NCBI GenBank assembly: GCA_946479705.1
Contig: CAMLHI010000155.1
Coordinates: 1-5,647, forward strand
Length of the DNA: 5,647 nt
From: an uncultured Oxalobacteraceae bacterium
GTDB lineage: Bacteria; Pseudomonadota; Gammaproteobacteria; Burkholderiales; Burkholderiaceae
Direction: 5' to 3'
Below are positions 1 through 5,647 of the stretch, piece by piece; within the stretch, counting starts at the first letter, position 1, and every line of letters starts with the position of its first letter. The position numbers and the translations under genes are program-made. The notes under the pieces were generated by a model, which saw only the letters and a list, made by a program, of their open reading frames with translations, was not told the DNA's origin and ran no database searches.

Positions 1-3000
1 CCCGCCGGCCTGAACGGCGGCTTGCCGGTCGTCACGATCAATGTGCCCGAAGTCGATGTCGAATTCCTGCGCGTGGTGCCCGACAAGATGCCCGCCTTCC
101 TCGACATCGTCGCCGGACGCCGTCATCAGCAGGACGATGACGCAAACGACTACGGCTACGAGTACGACCGCAGCTCCTTCAAGGGCCAGGTCTACAGTTA
201 CCAGCTCAACCAGCTCGAAGGCATCGCCCGGAGCGTCTACACCAACCGCTTTATCACCAGCGATGCGCAGAACAGCCGCAAGGTCAGCCTGCTGCCGGTG
301 GAAAAGATCCCCGAGCTCAACGAGCCGGGCGTCTACGTGGCCGTGATGCGCCGCCCCGGCACCTTCAGCGAGGATTACCAGGTCACCTACTTCTACACCA
401 GCGACATCGGCCTGCACGCGCGCCGTCAGGTCAAGCAGACCGACGTCTTCACCACCTCGCTGAAAAGCGGCAAGGCCCAGGGCGACATCGAGCTGGAAGC
501 GATCGACGGCGACGGCAAGGTGATCGCGCGGGCCAAGACCGATGGCGACGGCCACGGCGTGCTGCCCGGCCTGCCGGACAAGGCGCGCCTGCTGCTGGCG
601 CGGCGCGGCAAGGAAACCTCGGTCATCGCCCTGCAGGAAGCGGGCCTGGACCTGTCCGAATTCGACATCGGCGGTCACCTGCCGCGCGACGCCAAGCTGT
701 TCGCCTACGCTGGCCGCGACCTGTACCGCCCCGGCGAAAAGTTCACCGTCTCGCTGCTGGCGCGCAGCGCCGACGGCACCGCCCTGCCGCCCGTGCCGAT
801 CAAGGCCGAGCTAAAAAAGCCCGGCGGCGACGTGGTCAGCTCCACCATGTGGCAGCCCGACCCCAAGACCCCCGGCTACCTGCAGCGCGCCATCGACCTG
901 CCGGCCGATGCCGCCACCGGCAAATGGTCGCTCGAACTGCGCGCCGATCCTGCCGCCAGGCGCCCTGACGCCATCCTCAGCTTCCAGGTCGAGGAGTTCC
1001 TCCCAGAGCGCATGAAGCTGACCCTCAAGACCGCGCCCGCCACGCTGTCCAGGGATGACACCTTCAAGGTCGAGGTCCAGGGCGACTATCTGTATGGCGT
1101 CCCGGCCGCCGGCAACCGCCTGCTCGGCAGCGCCTCGCAGGAGCGCGCGCGCAATCCCCTGCCCAAGGAATGGCCGGGCTTCCAGTTCGGCGATGTCGAC
1201 GACGACAAGAAGGTCGCCAAGCGCGTCGAACTGGACGAGCAGGTCCTGGACGACACCGGCCATACCGAACTCGATGTGCCCTTCGACGCCAGCACCGGCG
1301 GCTCGCCGCTGCGCGTGCGCGCCGCCTTCAGCCTGCTCGAATCGGGCGGCCGTCCGGTGGTGCGCTCGGTCGAACGCATGGTCTGGCCGGCCCGCGAGCT
1401 GATCGCGGTGCGCCCGGCCTTCGATGGCGATGTGACGCGCGAAGGCAGCACCGCCGAATTCGAAGTCATCCGAACCGACGGAGCCGGCAAACTGGCCGCC
1501 ATCAAGCAGGCGCCGTTCCGCCTGATCCGCGAAGACCGTCAATACTACTGGCGCTACGACAAGGACCGCGGCTGGCACTCCGGCTTTTCGGAAGCCTTCG
1601 AAACGGTGCAGAGCGGCGTGCTCGATCTCTCGGTCCGCGCCAAGCTCACCGTGCCGGTCCAGTGGGGCCGCTACGTGCTGGAGATCGGCGACCCGCAGAC
1701 CAATCTGAAAACCCGCTACCGCTTCTACGCCGGCTGGAACGCCCAGGATGCCGACAGCCTGGGCAACCGCCCGGACCGCGTGCGCCTGCAGCTCGAAGGC
1801 GCGCCGGCCAAGCCGGGCGACGACATCAAGCTCAAGATCATGCCGCCGCACGACGGCGAAGCGCTGGTGCTGGTCGAGGCCGACAAGGTCCTGTGGAGCA
1901 AACGCGTGAGCGTGAGCACCGCCGGCACCACCGTCAACATCCCGGTCGACAAGGACTGGAAGCGTGCCGACATGTACATCTCCACGGTGGTCTTCCGGCC
2001 CGGCAGCCAGGGCGACCGGGTCACCCCGGCGCGCGCGGTCGGCATGACCTGGCTGCCGCTGGCGCGCGAATCGCGCAAGCTCAAGGTCGCGGTGACCGCG
2101 CCGGCCCAGGTCGAACCGGAAAAGCGCGTGACCGCCAAAATCAGGGTGGACGGCGCGGCCAACAAGCGCGTGCTGGTGACGCTGTCGGCGGTCGACGTCG
2201 GCATCCTCAACATCACCAGTTTCGCCACCCCCGATCCCTTCGATTTCTTCTTCGGCAAACACCGCTTCGGTCCCGAGCTGACCGACATCTACGGCAAGCT
2301 GATCGAACGCCTGGACGGTACCCCCGGCAAGCTCAAATGGGGCGGCGATGCCGGCAAGCGCGATACCAAAAGCATGCCCAAGAAGGTCAAGCTGGTCGAC
2401 CTGTTCTCCGGCCCGGTCTACCTGAACGACAAGGGCGAAGCCGACATCGCCCTGATGATCCCCGACTTCAACGGCACCCTGCGCCTGATGGCGGTGGCAT
2501 CCACCGAAGACGCCTACGGCCGCGCCGACCGCGAGATGACGGTGTCGGCGCCCATCGTGGCCGAAATCGCCATGCCGCGCTTTATCGGTCCAGGCGACAG
2601 CGCCGCCCTGGCGCTGGACGTGACCAATATGATGGCCGGCGAACAGGACATCTCCATCAAGCTCGGCACCGACCGCCTGCTCAAGCTGGCCGACGGCGAA
2701 CGCTCCATCAAGCTCAAGCCGCGCCAGCGCAGCATCCTGCGCTTTAACGTCGAGGCCACCGAGCCGTACGGCCTGGCCCGCGTCACGCTCGACGTGAAAA
2801 CCGGCGGCGCACGGCCGCTGGCGATGCATCGCGAATTCGCCCTGCAGGTGCAGCCGCCGCTGGCGCGCGAATCCGAGGGCAAGCGCGTGCGCATCGAAGC
2901 GGGTGCCAGCGCCACGCTCGACACCAGGATGCTCGATCGCTTCCACCGCGGTTCGGCCACGCTGGGCATGACCTTGTCGAACAAGCCTCCCATCAATGTG

Positions 3001-4533
3001 CGCAGCGTCGTCAAGGGCCTGCTCGACTACCCCTACGGCTGCCTCGAACAGACTACCAGCGCGGCCTACCCGCACGTATTCATCGACGAAGCCGGCGCGA
3101 AAGCGGTCGGACTGGAGCCGCGCACCCGCGAGCAGCGCGCCCGCTTCATCGAAGGCGCCATTGGCCGCATCGCCGGCATGCAGGGCGCGGCCGGCGGCTA
3201 CCACCTGTGGAGCGCCACCGAAGGCAGCTATGAAGGTTGGCTCACGCCCTACGTCACCGGTTTCCTGATGGACGCGCGCGACGCCGGCTTCAACGTGCCC
3301 GAAGCGATGAACAAGCGCGCCCAGGCCTGGATGGTGGAACGCCTGAACGGTGCCGCCAACCAGTTCACCGCCCTGCCCGCATCGCTCAAGGCCGATGCCA
3401 ACGGCCGCTATAACTACAGCGACTATGAACTGCTGCGCAATAGCCACCAGCGCTTCGCCGAACTGGCCCACATCGGCTACATGCTGGCGCGCGAACAGAA
3501 AGCCTCGCTGGCCTCGCTGCGCCTGCTGCACGACCAGTACCGCGACCGCGCCCGTTCGCCGCTGCCGCTGGTCCACCTCGGCATCGCGCTGGCCCTGATG
3601 GGCGACGCCAAGCGCAGCCAGGTCGCCATCGCCGACGCCATGACCCGCCCCTACGGCATCCACCATGACACCCTGTGGGACTGGCTGGGCGACTACGGCA
3701 GCAACGTGCGCGACCAGGCCATGAGCTACGCCCTGCTGGTGCGCCACAAGATCGAGCATCCGCAGCGCGAAACCATGCTCGTCAACCTGGCCGAGCGTCT
3801 CGGCGAGCGGCACTACTACTCGACCCAGGAACGCATCGCGCTATTCATGGCGGCGCGCGCGGCCGGCGGCAGCAGCACCGACGCCTGGAAGGCGCAGTAC
3901 AAGAACGGCGACACCGTTGTCGCGGCCAGCTCGAAGGACAGCGAAATCCGTTCCTTCGACCCGGCCACGGTGGCGGGCAGCATCACCGTCGAGAACAAGG
4001 GCACCACGCCGTTGTGGGTGGAACTCGAAAGCAGCGGCTTCCCGCTCAAGGCGCCGGCGCCGAGCGACGACAAGATCTCCGTCAAGCGCCAGTGGTTCGG
4101 CACCGACGGCAAGCCCTGGAAAGGCGGACCGCTCAAGGTCGGCGACATGCTGCTGGTGCGCCTGGCGGTCAGCAGCACCGAGCCGATCGAGGATGCGCTC
4201 GTGGTCGACCATATCCCGGCCGGCCTGGAAGTGGAGAACCAGAACCTGTCGGCCGGGCCGCAGGCTGGCGAGTTCACGGTCGACGGCGTCAACCTGGCCC
4301 AGGCCACCGAGGCGGCCGCCATCAAGCACAAGGAATACCGCGACGACCGCTTCGTGGCGGCCCTCAAGCTCGATCGCAAGGTCAAGCACCTGTTCTACAT
4401 GCTGCGCGTGGTCACGCCGGGCCGCTTCCAGGTTCCCGGCACCTTTGCCGAGGACATGTACCGGCCGCATATCCGCGGATTCGGCGCCGCGTCCGAGGCG
4501 ATCACGGTGACCGACCCGCGTGGCCCCAAATAG
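1..4533 (+). CDS. yfhM: Bacterial alpha-2-macroglobulin (YfhM/ECAM type), 5'-truncated
   Basis: Periplasmic, normally inner-membrane-anchored, protease-trapping thioester protein. An attacking protease cuts the bait region, the protein changes shape and the exposed thioester binds the protease covalently. The frame is open from base 1, so 1510 residues are visible. Numbering from base 1, I see a macroglobulin-type GRDLYRPGE motif at 238-246, SLLESGGRPV near 444-453, SAVDVGILNIT at 729-739, a basic bait segment at about 769-804, and PDFNGTLRLMA at 821-831. The thioester motif YPYGCLEQ is at 1010-1017 (Cys1014, Gln1017). It starts the helical thioester domain, which runs to about 1290 and includes GGYHLW at 1065-1070. 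A C-terminal MG10-like domain carries EDMYRP at 1484-1489. Compared from memory with E. coli YfhM (about 1650 residues), roughly 170-180 N-terminal residues are missing: the lipoprotein signal and first domain(s). A TTG at base 22 could be read as a start, but similarity continues on both sides of it, so it is internal. The stop codon TAG lies inside pbpC. Confidence 0.96.
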   Translation, partial: PAGLNGGLPVVTINVPEVDVEFLRVVPDKMPAFLDIVAGRRHQQDDDANDYGYEYDRSSFKGQVYSYQLNQLEGIARSVYTNRFITSDAQNSRKVSLLPVEKIPELNEPGVYVAVMRRPGTFSEDYQVTYFYTSDIGLHARRQVKQTDVFTTSLKSGKAQGDIELEAIDGDGKVIARAKTDGDGHGVLPGLPDKARLLLARRGKETSVIALQEAGLDLSEFDIGGHLPRDAKLFAYAGRDLYRPGEKFTVSLLARSADGTALPPVPIKAELKKPGGDVVSSTMWQPDPKTPGYLQRAIDLPADAATGKWSLELRADPAARRPDAILSFQVEEFLPERMKLTLKTAPATLSRDDTFKVEVQGDYLYGVPAAGNRLLGSASQERARNPLPKEWPGFQFGDVDDDKKVAKRVELDEQVLDDTGHTELDVPFDASTGGSPLRVRAAFSLLESGGRPVVRSVERMVWPARELIAVRPAFDGDVTREGSTAEFEVIRTDGAGKLAAIKQAPFRLIREDRQYYWRYDKDRGWHSGFSEAFETVQSGVLDLSVRAKLTVPVQWGRYVLEIGDPQTNLKTRYRFYAGWNAQDADSLGNRPDRVRLQLEGAPAKPGDDIKLKIMPPHDGEALVLVEADKVLWSKRVSVSTAGTTVNIPVDKDWKRADMYISTVVFRPGSQGDRVTPARAVGMTWLPLARESRKLKVAVTAPAQVEPEKRVTAKIRVDGAANKRVLVTLSAVDVGILNITSFATPDPFDFFFGKHRFGPELTDIYGKLIERLDGTPGKLKWGGDAGKRDTKSMPKKVKLVDLFSGPVYLNDKGEADIALMIPDFNGTLRLMAVASTEDAYGRADREMTVSAPIVAEIAMPRFIGPGDSAALALDVTNMMAGEQDISIKLGTDRLLKLADGERSIKLKPRQRSILRFNVEATEPYGLARVTLDVKTGGARPLAMHREFALQVQPPLARESEGKRVRIEAGASATLDTRMLDRFHRGSATLGMTLSNKPPINVRSVVKGLLDYPYGCLEQTTSAAYPHVFIDEAGAKAVGLEPRTREQRARFIEGAIGRIAGMQGAAGGYHLWSATEGSYEGWLTPYVTGFLMDARDAGFNVPEAMNKRAQAWMVERLNGAANQFTALPASLKADANGRYNYSDYELLRNSHQRFAELAHIGYMLAREQKASLASLRLLHDQYRDRARSPLPLVHLGIALALMGDAKRSQVAIADAMTRPYGIHHDTLWDWLGDYGSNVRDQAMSYALLVRHKIEHPQRETMLVNLAERLGERHYYSTQERIALFMAARAAGGSSTDAWKAQYKNGDTVVAASSKDSEIRSFDPATVAGSITVENKGTTPLWVELESSGFPLKAPAPSDDKISVKRQWFGTDGKPWKGGPLKVGDMLLVRLAVSSTEPIEDALVVDHIPAGLEVENQNLSAGPQAGEFTVDGVNLAQATEAAAIKHKEYRDDRFVAALKLDRKVKHLFYMLRVVTPGRFQVPGTFAEDMYRPHIRGFGAASEAITVTDPRGPK
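4506..4510 (+). promoter_or_regulatory. Likely ribosome binding site for pbpC inside the macroglobulin gene
   Basis: GGTGA matches the 3' part of the Shine-Dalgarno consensus and lies 9 bases before the GTG at 4520. It is embedded in the last codons of the upstream gene, and its TGA is also the stop that bounds the pbpC frame upstream. A GAGG at 4495-4498 is another purine-rich stretch but sits about 21 bases from the GTG, too far to serve this start. With a weak start codon and a 14-base overlap, pbpC translation probably depends largely on ribosomes finishing the macroglobulin gene. The match is short, and in GC-rich coding DNA it could be chance. Confidence 0.5.
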
Positions 4534-5647
4534 CGCGCTGGCCTGGCTGCGGCGCCATCCCTGGCGCGGCGGCCTGGCCCTGACCCTCTCGGCCCTGCTG
4601 CTGGCCGACCGGCTGCTGCCGCCGCCGATCCCGCGCGACGCCCCCGGCATGGTGGTGACCGCGCGCGACGGCACCCCGCTGCGCGGCTGGCCCGACGGCG
4701 ACGGCGTCTGGCGCCTGCCGGTCACGCCGGCCGAGGTCTCGCCGCGCTACCTGGAAGCCCTGCTCACCTACGAGGACCGCTGGTTCTGGTGGCATCCCGG
4801 CATCAATCCGCTGGCCATGCTGCGCGCCGGCTGGCAATGGGCCGCGCACGGGCACGTGGTCTCGGGCGGCTCGACCCTGTCGATGCAGGTGGCGCGCGCG
4901 CTCGAACCTGTGCCGCGCAGCGTGGGCGGCAAGCTGCGCCAGGTGGCGCGCGCCCTGCAGCTCGAACTGCGCCTGTCCAAGCGCGAGATCCTCACCCTCT
5001 ACCTGAACCACGCGCCCATGGGCGGCATCGTCGAAGGCGTCGAAATGGCCAGCCGCAGCTACCTGGGCAAGAGCGCCGCCGCCCTGTCGCCGGCCGAAGC
5101 GGCCCTGCTGGTGGTGCTGCCGCAGGCGCCCTCGCGCCTGCGCCCGGACCGCCATCCGCAACTCGCGCAGCAATGGCGCGACAAGGTCTTGCGGCGCATG
5201 GCCGAACTCAAACACTGGAGCCGCGCCGAGGTGGAGGACGCGATGATCGAAACGGTGGGCGCCAATCCGCCGCGCATGGCCTGGCTGGCGCCGCTGGCGG
5301 CCGAGCGCCTGCACCAGGGCGCGCGCCGCGGCGCCAGGCCCACGGTGGTACGCTCGACCATCGACCGCGACATGCAGGTTACGCTCGAACGCATGCTGGC
5401 CGACCGGGTCGGCCAGCTGCCGCGCTTCGTCTCGATGGCCGCCATGGTCATGGACAGCAAGAGCATGGAAGTGCTGGCCTACGCCGGCTCGGCCGACTTC
5501 AGCGACGCGCGCCGCTTCAGCCACGTCGACATGGTGCGCGGCATCCGCTCGCCCGGTTCGACCCTCAAGCCCTTCCTGTATGCGATGGCGCTCGACGAAG
5601 GCATCATCCATTCCGAAAGCCTGCTGGCCGACACCCCGCAATCCTTC
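4520..5647 (+). CDS. pbpC: Penicillin-binding protein 1C, 3'-truncated
   Basis: Inner-membrane peptidoglycan synthase of the class A PBP family. The GT51 domain polymerises lipid II and the transpeptidase domain follows. 376 residues are visible, about half of the usual ~770. I chose GTG at 4520 because an in-frame TGA at 4508-4510 blocks anything further upstream, GGTGA sits 9 bases before it, and the next in-frame ATG (4649) would remove the membrane anchor. The N-terminus has basic residues (R11, R12, R16), then a short hydrophobic anchor at about 17-33 ending ADRLLPPP, as in E. coli PbpC. GT51 motifs are EDRWFWWHPG at 85-94 (catalytic Glu85), GGSTLSMQVAR at 116-126, KLRQ at 138-141, SKREILTLYLN at 153-163 and the LPQAPSRLRPD region after it. 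The transpeptidase domain starts at about 290 and reaches SPGSTLKP at 344-351, with catalytic Ser347 and Lys350. SxN, KTG and the C-terminal PbpC domain lie past the window edge. The near-identity of these motifs to E. coli PbpC separates it from PBP1A, PBP1B and MtgA. Confidence 0.95.
   Translation, partial: MAPNSALAWLRRHPWRGGLALTLSALLLADRLLPPPIPRDAPGMVVTARDGTPLRGWPDGDGVWRLPVTPAEVSPRYLEALLTYEDRWFWWHPGINPLAMLRAGWQWAAHGHVVSGGSTLSMQVARALEPVPRSVGGKLRQVARALQLELRLSKREILTLYLNHAPMGGIVEGVEMASRSYLGKSAAALSPAEAALLVVLPQAPSRLRPDRHPQLAQQWRDKVLRRMAELKHWSRAEVEDAMIETVGANPPRMAWLAPLAAERLHQGARRGARPTVVRSTIDRDMQVTLERMLADRVGQLPRFVSMAAMVMDSKSMEVLAYAGSADFSDARRFSHVDMVRGIRSPGSTLKPFLYAMALDEGIIHSESLLADTPQSF

Noticed and set aside
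22..24. TTG as a true start codon of the macroglobulin gene.
   Set aside because: The frame is open upstream to base 1, no signal peptide follows the TTG, and the sequence aligns with an internal part of E. coli YfhM, so the real start is outside the window.
1170..2747. A 525-codon + strand frame within the macroglobulin gene.
   Set aside because: It is an out-of-frame reading of the macroglobulin coding sequence, dominated by Arg, Gly, Ala and Pro, with no domain or plausible ribosome binding site.
811..3813. A 1000-codon open frame on the - strand opposite the macroglobulin gene.
   Set aside because: Its translation is low-complexity, rich in Ala, Gly, Val, Arg, His and Gln, with no recognisable domain. 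Such antisense frames are common opposite GC-rich genes, because G/C-ending sense codons rarely produce stops on the other strand. The + strand gene is certain over the whole length.
3675..4583. A 302-codon + strand frame running across the gene junction, which might suggest a fusion or frameshift.
   Set aside because: It is in neither the macroglobulin nor the pbpC frame and encodes low-complexity Arg/Gly/Ala sequence. Both real frames are uninterrupted through the junction.
4649..4651. ATG as the pbpC start codon.
   Set aside because: Starting here would remove the basic N-terminus and membrane anchor including ADRLLPPP, a segment that resembles the N-terminus of E. coli PbpC. GTG at 4520 keeps it.
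4502..5641. A 379-codon open frame on the - strand opposite pbpC.
   Set aside because: The + strand frame carries clear GT51 and transpeptidase motifs in order. The reverse frame is an Arg/Gly/His/Gln-rich shadow with no family resemblance.

Overview
The window is a tightly packed, high-GC (roughly two-thirds G+C by eye) coding stretch from what is most likely a Gram-negative proteobacterium. The strong G/C preference at third codon positions and the gene pair itself would fit a beta-proteobacterium such as an Oxalobacteraceae/Massilia-type organism. That placement is a low-confidence impression; the Gram-negative assignment is firm because both proteins work in the periplasm.

There are two genes, both on the + strand and both cut by the window edges. 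Positions 1-4533 hold the C-terminal ~90% of a bacterial alpha-2-macroglobulin of the YfhM/ECAM type. It has the thioester motif CLEQ, a Lys/Arg-rich bait region and the C-terminal MG10-type domain; the signal peptide/lipobox and first domain(s) lie upstream of base 1. Positions 4520-5647 hold the N-terminal half of penicillin-binding protein 1C (PbpC): a membrane anchor, a complete GT51 glycosyltransferase domain and the start of the transpeptidase domain up to the catalytic SxxK. The end of the transpeptidase domain and the usual PbpC C-terminal domain lie beyond the window.

The genes overlap by 14 bases, so there is no intergenic space, terminator or separate promoter between them, and they are probably translated in a coupled way. 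This is the known conserved yfhM-pbpC partnership. The proposed logic in the literature is that the macroglobulin traps attacking proteases in the periplasm while PBP1C helps repair damaged peptidoglycan. No RNA genes, mobile elements, CRISPR arrays or notable repeats are visible, and no stretch over 300 bases lacks a gene.

I found no clearly undescribed system. The points most worth a second look are the Gln in place of the usual second catalytic Glu of the PbpC glycosyltransferase, the single cysteine in the 1510 visible macroglobulin residues, and the strongly basic bait segment.
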